Source: an uncultured Lachnospiraceae bacterium (lineage in GTDB: Bacteria > Bacillota > Clostridia > Lachnospirales > Lachnospiraceae). From it: a stretch of 64,000 bases of DNA. A model generated the notes under the pieces. The model was not told the DNA's origin. It worked only from the letters and a program-made list of their open reading frames with translations, and did not search any database. Shown one piece after another: positions 26,949 to 35,342 of this stretch. The position numbers and the translations under genes are program-made. Location of the stretch: positions 70,218 to 134,217 of the forward strand of contig CAJTJY010000003.1 of NCBI GenBank assembly GCA_910576975.1. The letters are read 5' to 3'. The first letter of the stretch is position 1, and each line of letters begins with the position of its first letter.

Positions 26949-27965
26949 ATGTCAGTAAGAGTAGCAATCAATGGTTTCGGCCGTATCGGACGTCTGGCAT
27001 TCAGACAGATGTTTGGTGCAGAAGGATACGAAGTAGTAGCAATCAACGACTTAACAAGCCCTAAAATGTTAGCGCATCTGTTAAAGTATGATTCATCCCA
27101 GGGAAAATATGAATTAGCGGACAAGGTGTCTGCTGGAGAAGACTCTATCACGGTTGACGGAAAAGAGATTAAGATTTATGCTTTCCCAGATGCAAACAAC
27201 TGCCCATGGGGCGACTTAAAGGTTGACGTGGTTCTGGAATGCTCTGGATTCTATACCTCCAAGGACAAGGCACAGGCTCATATCAATGCAGGAGCCCGCA
27301 AGGTTGTTATCTCTGCTCCGGCAGGAAATGACCTTCCTACGATCGTGTTCAACACCAACCATGAGACGTTAAAGGCAGAAGATACGATTATTTCCGCAGC
27401 TTCCTGCACAACGAACTGCCTGGCTCCTATGGCAGATGCATTAAACAAGTATGCAGCAATCCAGTCCGGCATTATGTGTACGATCCACGCATACACCGGA
27501 GACCAGATGACTCTGGACGGACCTCAGAGAAAAGGCGATCTTAGAAGATCTCGCGCAGCAGCAGTAAATATCGTTCCTAACAGCACAGGCGCAGCTAAGG
27601 CAATCGGACTGGTTATTCCAGAATTGAACGGCAAGCTGATCGGTTCTGCACAGCGTGTTCCGACTCCTACCGGATCTACCACGATTTTGACAGCAGTTGT
27701 TAAGGGCGCAGATGTGACAGTTGACGGGATCAATGCAGCTATGAAAGCAGCAGCAAACGAGTCTTTTGGTTACAATGAGGACGAGATTGTTTCTTCTGAC
27801 ATCGTAGGAATGAAATTTGGCTCCCTGTTTGACGCTACACAGACCATGGTTTCCAAGGTTTCTGATGATCTGTATGAAGTACAGGTTATTTCCTGGTATG
27901 ACAACGAGAACAGCTATACCAGCCAGATGGTTCGTACGATCAAATATTTCAGCGAATTGGCATAA
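26949..27965 (+). CDS. gap: Glyceraldehyde-3-phosphate dehydrogenase
   Basis: Glycolytic NAD-dependent enzyme of 338 residues producing 1,3-bisphosphoglycerate. The Rossmann motif INGFGRIGR opens the protein, Asp34 in AINDL suggests NAD preference, and the catalytic Cys153 lies in SAASCTTNCLAP. The start is set at 26949, directly after TAGGAGGAATTATC; the longer frame from a TTG at 26895 would add 18 untypical residues. Codon use is strongly biased, as expected for high expression. A strong terminator follows, separating it from pgk. Confidence 0.98.
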   Translation: MSVRVAINGFGRIGRLAFRQMFGAEGYEVVAINDLTSPKMLAHLLKYDSSQGKYELADKVSAGEDSITVDGKEIKIYAFPDANNCPWGDLKVDVVLECSGFYTSKDKAQAHINAGARKVVISAPAGNDLPTIVFNTNHETLKAEDTIISAASCTTNCLAPMADALNKYAAIQSGIMCTIHAYTGDQMTLDGPQRKGDLRRSRAAAVNIVPNSTGAAKAIGLVIPELNGKLIGSAQRVPTPTGSTTILTAVVKGADVTVDGINAAMKAAANESFGYNEDEIVSSDIVGMKFGSLFDATQTMVSKVSDDLYEVQVISWYDNENSYTSQMVRTIKYFSELA

Positions 27966-27989
27966 GCTGCCCAATTGCAGGTAAGACTC

Positions 27990-28027
27990 AAAAAAGGGTC
28001 CGGTCTATCAAGGACCGGATCTTTTTT
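27990..28027 (+). terminator. Terminator after gap
   Basis: GGTCCGGTC and GACCGGATC form a 9-bp stem with one G-T pair, flanked by a run of A and a run of six T. Confidence 0.9.
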
Positions 28028-28044
28028 GTCTTATAAGGCAAAAG

Positions 28045-28110
28045 CCCTCTGGGCAGGATCGCCATGCGACGGATTGGTAAAATGTCGCCGTGGCAACCCG
28101 CCTCAGGGGG
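28045..28110 (+). promoter_or_regulatory. Structured leader upstream of pgk
   Basis: A three-tier hairpin in the gap-pgk intergenic region. CCCTCTG/CAGGGGG and GGC/GCC form the base, GCCA/TGGC the middle, and GCGAC/GTCGC the top. The 16-mer AAAAGCCCTCTGGGCA that begins the structure (28040-28055) recurs in the leader of the IMP cyclohydrolase gene (52902-52917). It matches no riboswitch class I recognise, and no strong promoter is seen between the gap terminator and pgk. Confidence 0.5.
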
Positions 28111-28165
28111 GAGAATCTTGCGCAGTAGAGCTGTATCTTTTAGAAAATTTTAGGAGGAGAAAAGT

Positions 28166-29374
28166 ATGTCTTTAAATAAAGTTTCGGTAGATGATATCAA
28201 TGTGAGTGGAAAGCGCATACTCTGCAGATGTGATTTTAACGTACCTTTGAAAGAAGGGAAGATCACAGACGAGAACCGTCTGGTAGCAGCGCTTCCTACC
28301 ATTAAGAAGCTGGTGGCAGATGGCGGCAAAGTGATTCTTTGCTCTCATCTTGGCAAGCCAAAGGGCGAGCCGAAGCCGGAGTTATCTTTAGCGCCGGTGG
28401 CGGCAAGACTGACGGAGCTGTTAGGTCAGGAAGTGAAATTTGCCGCAGATCCGGAAGTAGTAGGACCTAATGCAAAAGCTGCAGTAGAAGCTATGAAGGA
28501 TGGTGATATCGTATTATTAGAGAATACTCGTTACCGTGTGGAGGAGACAAAGAATGGAGAGGCGTTCTCCAAAGACTTGGCTTCCCTTTGTGATGTTTTT
28601 GTGAACGATGCATTTGGAACAGCTCACAGAGCGCATTGCTCAAATGTGGGAGTCTCCGAATTGGTGGAAACGGCAGCCGTTGGCTATTTGATGCAGAAAG
28701 AAATAGACTTCCTTGGCAATGCGGTAGAAAATCCACAAAGACCTTTCGTTGCCATCTTGGGCGGAGCAAAGGTAGCGGACAAGTTAAATGTTATTTCTAA
28801 TTTACTGGAAAAATGCGATACGCTGATTATTGGCGGCGGCATGGCATACACATTCTTAAAGGCGCAGGGAAATGAAATTGGAAAATCTCTCGTAGACGAC
28901 AGCAAGCTGGATTATTGTAAAGAAATGCTGGAAAAGGCAGAAAAGCTTGGCAAAAAACTGCTGCTTCCGATTGATTCTGCAACTATCATGGATTTCCCGA
29001 ATCCGATTGACGCACCTGTAGAAGTAGAGGTTTATGATTCTGACAAGATGCCTTCAGAGCGTGAAGGATGCGACATCGGACCAAAGACGGCAGAGATGTA
29101 TGCAGAAGCAGTGAAATCTGCAAAGACCGTGGTATGGAACGGACCGATGGGCGTGTTCGAGAATCCTACACTCGCAGCAGGGACGATCGCAGTAGCAAAA
29201 GCGCTGGCAGAGACAGACGCAATTACCATCATCGGAGGCGGAGATTCTGCAGCTGCAGTCAATCAGTTAGGTTTTGGCGATAAGATGACCCATATCTCTA
29301 CTGGCGGCGGCGCTTCCTTGGAGTTCTTAGAAGGAAAGGAACTTCCTGGCGTAGCGGCGGCAACGAATAAATAG
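28166..29374 (+). CDS. pgk: Phosphoglycerate kinase
   Basis: Glycolytic kinase of 402 residues transferring phosphate from 1,3-bisphosphoglycerate to ADP. Seen are RCDFNVPLKEGKITDENR at the N-terminus, SHLGKPKG, VNDAFGTAHRAH and the C-terminal nucleotide-binding WNGPMGVFE and GGGDSAAAV. TTAGGAGGAG precedes the ATG. tpiA follows after 16 bp. Confidence 0.98.
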   Translation: MSLNKVSVDDINVSGKRILCRCDFNVPLKEGKITDENRLVAALPTIKKLVADGGKVILCSHLGKPKGEPKPELSLAPVAARLTELLGQEVKFAADPEVVGPNAKAAVEAMKDGDIVLLENTRYRVEETKNGEAFSKDLASLCDVFVNDAFGTAHRAHCSNVGVSELVETAAVGYLMQKEIDFLGNAVENPQRPFVAILGGAKVADKLNVISNLLEKCDTLIIGGGMAYTFLKAQGNEIGKSLVDDSKLDYCKEMLEKAEKLGKKLLLPIDSATIMDFPNPIDAPVEVEVYDSDKMPSEREGCDIGPKTAEMYAEAVKSAKTVVWNGPMGVFENPTLAAGTIAVAKALAETDAITIIGGGDSAAAVNQLGFGDKMTHISTGGGASLEFLEGKELPGVAAATNK

Positions 29375-29390
29375 AAAGAGGATTAAGATT

Positions 29391-30140
29391 ATGGCGAGAA
29401 AGAAAATTATTGCAGGAAACTGGAAAATGAACAAGACCCCAAGCCAGGCGGTGGCGTTGGTAAACGAATTGAAGCCTCTGGTTGCAAACGACGAGGTTGA
29501 CGTGGTATTCTGCGTTCCTGCTATTGATATCATTCCAGCAATGGAAGCGGCGAGTGGCTCTAACATCAAAATCGGCGCAGAGAATATGTATTTTGAAGAG
29601 AGCGGCGCATACACGGGCGAGATTGCCCCGGATATGCTGACAGACGCCGGCGTGAAATATGTGGTTTTGGGACATTCCGAGAGAAGAGAATATTTTGCAG
29701 AGACGGATGAGACTGTCAATAAGAAAGTAATAAAGGCGTTTGAGCATGGGATTACGCCGATCATCTGTTGTGGGGAATCCCTGACTCAGAGAAAACAGGG
29801 AATTTACATCGACTGGATTCGGATGCAGATCAAGATTGCATTCCAGAACGTGACTGCAGATCAGGCAAAGACGGCAGTGATTGCTTATGAGCCAATCTGG
29901 GCGATTGGCACAGGCGAAACCGCTACCTCTGACCAGGCGGAGGAGGTATGCGCAGCGATCCGTGCCTGCATCAAAGAGGTTTATGATGAAGCAACGGCTG
30001 AGTCTATCCGCATTCAGTATGGCGGTTCTGTAAATGCAGGAAATGCTGCCGAGCTGTTCTCAAAGCCGAATATTGACGGCGGACTGGTTGGCGGAGCTTC
30101 CCTGAAAGCTGATTTTGGCAAGATCGTGAATTATAAATAA
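29391..30140 (+). CDS. tpiA: Triosephosphate isomerase
   Basis: TIM-barrel enzyme of 249 residues interconverting dihydroxyacetone phosphate and glyceraldehyde 3-phosphate. Lys12 in GNWKMNKT, His95 in LGHSERRE and Glu167 in AYEPIWAIGTG are the catalytic residues; the phosphate-binding GGSVNAGNA and GGASL are also present. It closes the gap-pgk-tpiA group and is followed by two hairpins. Confidence 0.98.
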   Translation: MARKKIIAGNWKMNKTPSQAVALVNELKPLVANDEVDVVFCVPAIDIIPAMEAASGSNIKIGAENMYFEESGAYTGEIAPDMLTDAGVKYVVLGHSERREYFAETDETVNKKVIKAFEHGITPIICCGESLTQRKQGIYIDWIRMQIKIAFQNVTADQAKTAVIAYEPIWAIGTGETATSDQAEEVCAAIRACIKEVYDEATAESIRIQYGGSVNAGNAAELFSKPNIDGGLVGGASLKADFGKIVNYK

Positions 30141-30141
30141 T

Positions 30142-30170
30142 AACTGCGTAGTTTCTTAAAATACGCAGTT
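30142..30170 (+). terminator. Hairpin directly after tpiA
   Basis: AACTGCGTA (30142-30150) and TACGCAGTT (30162-30170) form a perfect 9-bp stem with an 11-base loop. The T run behind it is poor, so it may protect the mRNA 3' end rather than terminate. Confidence 0.5.
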
Positions 30171-30175
30171 GAGTG

Positions 30176-30219
30176 AAACCCACTTCTAGTTATGGAGAAT
30201 CATAATGGAAGTGGGTTTT
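30176..30219 (+). terminator. Terminator after tpiA
   Basis: AAACCCACTTC pairs perfectly with GAAGTGGGTTT (30208-30218) and ends in a short T run. It is the second of two successive hairpins. Confidence 0.8.
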
Positions 30220-30369
30220 GCTGATAATAGCAAGGTAATTTGGGGTTGTTGCAAAATATAGTTTGCATACAAGATATGGATGAGATTGATTTGCCTTGAA
30301 TACCGTGTCCTGTAAATAGCGGTTATTTTAAGACAGCCTCAGTGGAGCTAGATCTGGAGGAAAGACTTT

Positions 30370-31035
30370 ATGAAAAAGATACTTGTGGCAGATGATGAGG
30401 CTGATATCCGCAGCCTGCTGAAAGAATCTCTGGAATTGGAGGGGTATCTGGTCTATACGGCGAAAAACGGCATGGAGGCAATGGGGGTTTTAAAGCATCA
30501 GCCGGACTTGATTCTTCTGGATGTCAATATGCCAGACATGGATGGCTATACCGTTTGTGAAAAAATTCGTGGCTATATAGATTGTCCCATCTTATTTTTG
30601 ACAGCCCGCACACAGGAGCAGGACCGTGTCAATGGATTGAGATCTGGGGGTGATGATTATATTGTCAAGCCTTTTGGCATGGAGGAATTGTTGGCAAGGG
30701 TGGAGGCGCATCTGCGTCGTGAAGAGCGCAGCGTCTCCAACGCCAATGTCTGCTTTAGCGGAGATCTTACCATCGATTTTTCTGGTCATCAGGTATTGCT
30801 GGACGGCGAAGACGTGGGACTTACCCGCACTGAGTTTTCAATTGTAAAGCTTCTTGTCACCCACGGCGGGCAGGTGTTTGAAAAGGAACATATTTATGAA
30901 CGGGTGCGTGGATTTGACGGGGAAGGAGACGCCTCCATCATTGCTGAGCATGTGCGACGGATTCGTCAGAAGATAGACAAAAAGAAAAAACATATCGAGA
31001 CCGTCTGGGGCGTGGGTTATAAATGGATTGGATAG
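30370..31035 (+). CDS. OmpR-family response regulator
   Basis: Two-domain regulator of 221 residues. The receiver domain has acidic pair Asp8-Asp9, phosphoacceptor Asp51 (LLDVNMPDMDG), Thr in FLTAR and Lys100 in YIVKPFG; the C-terminal winged helix is of OmpR type (TRTEFSIVKLL, then GVGYKWIG). Its gene overlaps the sensor kinase gene by 13 bp, so the pair is translated together. Targets probably include the ABC exporter genes downstream, whose promoter region carries direct repeats (32280-32302). Confidence 0.96.
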   Translation: MKKILVADDEADIRSLLKESLELEGYLVYTAKNGMEAMGVLKHQPDLILLDVNMPDMDGYTVCEKIRGYIDCPILFLTARTQEQDRVNGLRSGGDDYIVKPFGMEELLARVEAHLRREERSVSNANVCFSGDLTIDFSGHQVLLDGEDVGLTRTEFSIVKLLVTHGGQVFEKEHIYERVRGFDGEGDASIIAEHVRRIRQKIDKKKKHIETVWGVGYKWIG

Positions 31036-32219
31036 AAGAGAAAATAGAGCAGATCAGAATTTTCCTCCATGAAAAGTCTTTGGTAACAGCTTTGGTATGT
31101 TACCTCTGTATTGGAATGCTTGGCGTCGGGACGTTGTATTGGATCACCAGAAACTTTTGTTTGGCGTGGGCAGAGGTGATTTCTTTGCGTTATCAGGAAT
31201 TTATGGGATTTCACTCTTTTTGGGGAGGCGTGTGGAGTGCCAATGGAATGGGTGCAAAAGAAAAATTTCTTTTGCATGTTTTGAACTTTTTTTATAGTTC
31301 CTCGCTGTATCTTTACCTATTGATTTGTTTTGCTCTTGTGGGAAAGATCTTTTTGGAGAAAAAAATAAAGCCAGCAGTGACTGCCATTACCCAAGGACTG
31401 AATTATATCAATATGGGAGACTATAGTCATGAAATTACTTGGCGTAGCCGCGATGAGATGGGGATGCTCTGCAAGGAGTTTGAACAGATGCGCAAAAACA
31501 TGCTGGCAACCAAGCGAGACCAGTGGAAACAGCAGGAGGAACAGAGGAAAATCAATGCAGTTTTTGCCCATGATATCCGCACGCCTCTGACTGTAATCCG
31601 GGGTTATACCGAATTTTTGCAGAAATATGTGCCCAGCGGCAAGGTCACAGAGGAGATGATGTTGGCGAAGCTTGAGACGATGCTTCGGCAAGAAGAACGA
31701 CTGCTTCAGTTCTCTAATACAATGACCACGATACAAAAAATGGAAAAGTGGCACCTTTCTGGAAGCTGGCACAATGTTTCTGAGATCATCGAGCAGCTGT
31801 GGGCGGTGACTGAGGGATTTTCCCACAGTGAAGAGAAGAAGATTAGCCTGCACGCAAGGATTGTGGAACAGAGCTTGTTTTTGGATCTAAATTTGCTGAC
31901 AGAGGTATTTGAAAATTTGCTCAACAATGCCCTGCGTTATGCGGTAGAAAAAATTGAGGTGGAAATAGTGTTGTCAGGAAGCGATCTCACCCTGTTTGTC
32001 AGAGACGACGGGCCAGGGTTTTCTGTGCGGGCGCTGCGTAGCGGCATGAATGCGTATTTCAGTGAAGAGGAGGGGGACGTTGGTCATTTCGGCATCGGGC
32101 TCTCGGTCTGTAAGATGCTCTGTGAAAACCATGGAGGGCGTCTTACGCTTAGCAACAGCGTGCAGCAGGGAGCAATCAGCGCAGCCACCTTGTCTGTCGG
32201 AGTGGAAAGCTTGTATTAA
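31023..32219 (+). CDS. Membrane sensor histidine kinase
   Basis: Sensor of 398 residues with two membrane helices (about 21-41 and 92-111) bounding a short outside loop of about 50 residues, HAMP (about 112-160), the phosphoacceptor His183 in FAHDIRTPLT, and an ATPase domain with N-box NLLNNALRY, DDGPGFS and FGIGLSVCK. The short sensor loop is typical of kinases that sense within the membrane or through a partner transporter. It is encoded with the response regulator and just before an ABC exporter. Confidence 0.95.
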   Translation: MDWIEEKIEQIRIFLHEKSLVTALVCYLCIGMLGVGTLYWITRNFCLAWAEVISLRYQEFMGFHSFWGGVWSANGMGAKEKFLLHVLNFFYSSSLYLYLLICFALVGKIFLEKKIKPAVTAITQGLNYINMGDYSHEITWRSRDEMGMLCKEFEQMRKNMLATKRDQWKQQEEQRKINAVFAHDIRTPLTVIRGYTEFLQKYVPSGKVTEEMMLAKLETMLRQEERLLQFSNTMTTIQKMEKWHLSGSWHNVSEIIEQLWAVTEGFSHSEEKKISLHARIVEQSLFLDLNLLTEVFENLLNNALRYAVEKIEVEIVLSGSDLTLFVRDDGPGFSVRALRSGMNAYFSEEEGDVGHFGIGLSVCKMLCENHGGRLTLSNSVQQGAISAATLSVGVESLY

Positions 32220-32279
32220 AACAAGCTCCTTGGCGCAGCATGACATCGCTCCACCAATGTCAGTGAAAAATATAGATTT

Positions 32280-32312
32280 GTAGGAAATTCGTAGATAAAT
32301 TCTGTTTATACT
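32280..32312 (+). promoter_or_regulatory. Putative response-regulator operator and promoter of the ABC exporter
   Basis: GTAGGAAATTC (32280-32290) and GTAGATAAATTC (32291-32302) are tandem repeats one helical turn apart, directly before TATACT (32307-32312). There is no good -35 box; the repeats occupy its position, as at promoters activated by OmpR-type regulators. The rest of the 214-bp gap shows nothing else. Confidence 0.5.
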
Positions 32313-32434
32313 GTGAAAAAGTCAAAAACCTGCGGCCAACGACGGTGCTTGGCGCTTGCGGCATTACTTAGATGTCCGTGTAGGCGCAGCGGTCTGTCTG
32401 CCTGTAGGAATAAATGGAAAGTGAGGAATGTCAT

Positions 32435-33319
32435 ATGGGCATTACGATTGAAATTAATGATTTATCGAAGAATTTCGGAAAAAAACAGGCGTTAAAACAT
32501 GTGGATCTCAAGATCAGTCAAGGAATGTTTGGACTGCTGGGGCCCAACGGAGCCGGAAAAACCACGTTGATGAAGGTTCTTACCACACTGACAAAGAAGA
32601 GCGGCGGGGAGGTAAAGATATGCGGGATTTTGGTGGAGCAGTGTAACAAAATCCGGCAGATGGTGGGATATCTGCCCCAAGACTTTTCCATGTATGGAAA
32701 TATGGGCGCTTATGAAGCGCTCGATTACTTGGCAGTGTTGTCTGGCATGAAGAAAAAGGAGCGCAGAGAGCGGGTTCCGAAAATGCTAGAAAAAGTAAAT
32801 CTTGAAGATCAGCATAGGACAAAGGTAAAAGCGATGTCGGGAGGCATGAGGCGCAGGCTTGGCATTGCCCAGGCAATCATTCACGACCCAAGGATACTTG
32901 TGGTGGATGAACCGACGGCAGGACTGGATCCGGAAGAGCGAGTACGGTTCCGCAACCTGCTTTGTGAGATTGCCAAAGACCGGATAGTGATTTTATCCAC
33001 CCATATCGTGGGAGATATTGAGGCTACCTGCGAAAATATCGCAGTGCTCAACCAGGGGGAAATCATGTTTCGGGGAACGGTTTCCAACTTGCTTGAGGCG
33101 GTGAGGGGGAAGGTGTTCACGCTGGAAGTCTCTGCGATGGAGCTTCCGATGATACGGGACCAGTTTTTAGTTACTGGGATTTTAACGAACGGCAGTATGG
33201 CAAATGTCAAGATTATTGCAGAGCACTCCCCGCTCAAGGAGGCAAAGCCATGCTCTCCCGATGTGGAGGACGCCTACATGTACTTGATGCATCATGCTCC
33301 TGTCTGGAATGGCAATTGA
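32435..33319 (+). CDS. ABC transporter ATPase (ABC-2 type exporter)
   Basis: ATPase of 294 residues with Walker A GPNGAGKTTLMK, signature MSGGMRRRLGIAQA, Walker B ILVVDEPTAGLDPEE and a His switch in LSTHIVGD, plus a C-terminal accessory region. The family layout resembles antibiotic or lipid exporters of the CcmA/DrrA type. The ATG at 32435 is preferred over 32414, with GAGGAA just upstream. Two membrane proteins follow, giving a complete exporter likely controlled by the two-component system upstream. Confidence 0.92.
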   Translation: MGITIEINDLSKNFGKKQALKHVDLKISQGMFGLLGPNGAGKTTLMKVLTTLTKKSGGEVKICGILVEQCNKIRQMVGYLPQDFSMYGNMGAYEALDYLAVLSGMKKKERRERVPKMLEKVNLEDQHRTKVKAMSGGMRRRLGIAQAIIHDPRILVVDEPTAGLDPEERVRFRNLLCEIAKDRIVILSTHIVGDIEATCENIAVLNQGEIMFRGTVSNLLEAVRGKVFTLEVSAMELPMIRDQFLVTGILTNGSMANVKIIAEHSPLKEAKPCSPDVEDAYMYLMHHAPVWNGN

Positions 33320-33332
33320 GAGGGGGCAAAAC

Positions 33333-34577
33333 ATGTTTGGGACATTATTTTTGAAAGAATGCAAACAGATAGCAAAGAGCATGGTGTACTACATTTATGT
33401 GGTGGTGTTTGTTTTGTTTCTAACCAGCCAGTTTAGCAGCGGTCTGACTGACTATATGCAAGAACCAAAGCCAGGAAAGGAACATTATGGTTCTGTCACC
33501 AGCCATGAACCATCTGCAGTGATCGAAAAGACGCTGGCGGAGCTTGTGCTGGAGGCAAGCGATAACTCTTTTTCGACCTATCCGCTTGGGTTTTATAAAG
33601 GCGTGACCTTAAACGAGCAGGAAGAGCAGCAAGTCAAATTCATTGTGGAGCAATGTACTGGTAAGAGCTGGGATCAGACGGTGCAAGAGATGGAGAGGCA
33701 TTTTTCCAGCTATGAACGAGATACTATGCAAGGTGCGTTGCAGGCGCAGACATCGTATTCCGTTGTTCCCAAAGAAGATTTAAGTTATGAGGAGTTTTGC
33801 GGTTTTATGGAGAAAGTCTGCGCAATTGTCGGTCCAGGCAGTTCTTATCGCAAAGAATCTCTGGAGGCGGGAGTATCCGTTCCGATGACTTACGAGCAGG
33901 CAAAGGAGGAATTCGAAGATCTTTGTAGCAAGGATCAGATTACTGGGGCGGCGGCAAGGCTGTTCTGTGATTATGCAGGTATTATCCTTGCCGTGCTTCC
34001 GATATTTCTTGGGGTGACCCGCTGCCTCAGAGATAAGCGCGCACAGGTGTCCCAGGTGGTGTACGCCCATAAGGCTTCTGCGCTCCATCTCATCGGGAGC
34101 AGATATTTTGCCAATGTATTTATGGCGTTCTTCCCAGTGACGCTTACGGCATTTGTGATACAGATGCCTTACCAGTACCATGCAAAGACGATAGGCGTCG
34201 CCCCTGATATTTTGGCGTTCTTAAAATACAGCCTCGTTTGGTTATTGCCGGAGATTATGGCTGTTTTGGCAGTGTCCTTTTTAATTACGGAATTTACGGA
34301 AAATGTGATTTCTATTTTTATTCAGGTATTTTGGGCATTGGGAAGCTTGTTTTCCACGGTGACCTTAAGGGGGGATTTCGGTCTGAAGCTGACTGCAAGA
34401 TGGAATTTATGGGGAGGCGCCAATGAATTTTGGCTGCAGCGCAAGGAACTTTTTCTTAACAGGGGCTTTTATTTTGGGCTTGCGTTGACAGCTCTTGCCA
34501 TGACTGTTGTGATTTATGAGAAGAAACGCAGGGAAGGAGAGACGCTCTATGGAAAAGTATTTAAGCGTAGGAGGTAG
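33333..34577 (+). CDS. ABC exporter membrane subunit
   Basis: Membrane protein of 414 residues. One N-terminal helix (about 17-36) is followed by an outside region of about 180 residues and then about five or six helices starting near residue 215, a common layout of ABC-2 permeases paired with DrrA-like ATPases. I recognise no named subfamily. GAGGGGG precedes the ATG at 33333; an in-frame ATG at 33294 would overlap the ATPase gene. It overlaps the next gene by 29 bp. Confidence 0.78.
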   Translation: MFGTLFLKECKQIAKSMVYYIYVVVFVLFLTSQFSSGLTDYMQEPKPGKEHYGSVTSHEPSAVIEKTLAELVLEASDNSFSTYPLGFYKGVTLNEQEEQQVKFIVEQCTGKSWDQTVQEMERHFSSYERDTMQGALQAQTSYSVVPKEDLSYEEFCGFMEKVCAIVGPGSSYRKESLEAGVSVPMTYEQAKEEFEDLCSKDQITGAAARLFCDYAGIILAVLPIFLGVTRCLRDKRAQVSQVVYAHKASALHLIGSRYFANVFMAFFPVTLTAFVIQMPYQYHAKTIGVAPDILAFLKYSLVWLLPEIMAVLAVSFLITEFTENVISIFIQVFWALGSLFSTVTLRGDFGLKLTARWNLWGGANEFWLQRKELFLNRGFYFGLALTALAMTVVIYEKKRREGETLYGKVFKRRR

Positions 34578-35169
34578 GTTTCTTTGCAGGCAGTATGCCC
34601 CTCATTTGCTGTTGGTACTTTTGTTTTGCCTGATGTCTGGATTCTTTGTAAGTTTTCGCAATCTCAATGCTTCCCAGGCTGCAAAGGTGATGGAAATGTA
34701 TCTTGCGTTTACGGGGATTCTTCTGATGACGCCGCTGTTCATGCCAGAACAGGACAGGGAGATTTGGCTGCTAGAGCGGTCTAAGGCAATGCCTCTGTGG
34801 CAGCTTTATCTGGTCCGGGTTTTGGAAGCGCTGGTATTTCTTGCGGTGGTAGTCGCAATATTTGTCTTTCTGATGAAGAAAGGCGGCAGCGTTTTTCCTG
34901 TCGGCAAACTGTGGCTGGGAGCTTTTGCGGAGATTCTTTTTCTGGGGAGCATTGGATTTTTCGTCAGTGGCATTACCAATCAGGCTGTATTGGGCTACAT
35001 GGTTTCCGTGCTCTATTTTGTAGCAAATATCGGGGCTTCCAAGTATCTGGGGAAATTTGCCCTGTTCCAGATGATGAAAGGGGATTACGGATTTGCTCCT
35101 GCAATGTCTGCGGCGGCTTTGGCATTTCTTGGAGGCGGGATTTTGATTCGGGAGAGGAGACAGGCGTAG
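34549..35169 (+). CDS. Second ABC exporter membrane subunit
   Basis: A 206-residue polytopic membrane protein with about six hydrophobic segments and no large soluble domain. Its start at 34549, after AAGGAGAG, lies inside the end of the preceding gene (29-bp overlap), so the two subunits are probably made together in similar amounts. No specific family is recognised; by position it completes the exporter. Confidence 0.75.
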   Translation: MEKYLSVGGRFLCRQYAPHLLLVLLFCLMSGFFVSFRNLNASQAAKVMEMYLAFTGILLMTPLFMPEQDREIWLLERSKAMPLWQLYLVRVLEALVFLAVVVAIFVFLMKKGGSVFPVGKLWLGAFAEILFLGSIGFFVSGITNQAVLGYMVSVLYFVANIGASKYLGKFALFQMMKGDYGFAPAMSAAALAFLGGGILIRERRQA

Positions 35170-35225
35170 CTGGCGTTGGGATTTTTATAAAATTACAAAA
35201 TGACGAAACTCAAATAAAATTATTA

Positions 35226-35254
35226 TTGACAAATACCTAAAAGCAGAATATAAT
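35226..35254 (+). promoter_or_regulatory. Perfect consensus sigma-A promoter upstream of the MATE gene
   Basis: TTGACA (35226-35231), exactly 17 bp, TATAAT (35249-35254). The expected start near 35261 places the terminator hairpin at 35269-35311 only a few bases into the transcript. Confidence 0.85.
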
Positions 35255-35268
35255 TGCAAGAACAACGA

Positions 35269-35311
35269 AGAACCACATGGGTTTTGAGCTCATCCAGGTG
35301 GTTCTTTTTTT
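35269..35311 (+). terminator. Leader terminator or attenuator before the MATE gene
   Basis: GAACCACATGG and CCAGGTGGTTC form an 11-bp stem with one mismatch, followed by seven T. It sits between the consensus promoter and the MATE start, so most transcripts should stop here unless readthrough is induced. It could also end readthrough from the ABC operon. A 16-codon frame (ATG at 35277 to TGA at 35327) runs through it, but has only a weak ribosome site. Confidence 0.75.
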
Positions 35312-35342
35312 AGAGAAATTTCGTTGAAAGGAAGTGGCTGCT

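Noticed and set aside
28117..28150. Possible promoter TTGCGC-17-TAGAAA before pgk
   Set aside because: Both boxes are weak; not better than chance in AT-rich DNA.
27975..28175. 66-residue frame between gap and pgk
   Set aside because: It covers the gap terminator and the structured pgk leader and has no ribosome site.
32313..32495. 60-residue frame between sensor kinase and ABC ATPase
   Set aside because: Arg/Cys-rich composition, no ribosome site, and it runs into the ATPase gene in another frame.
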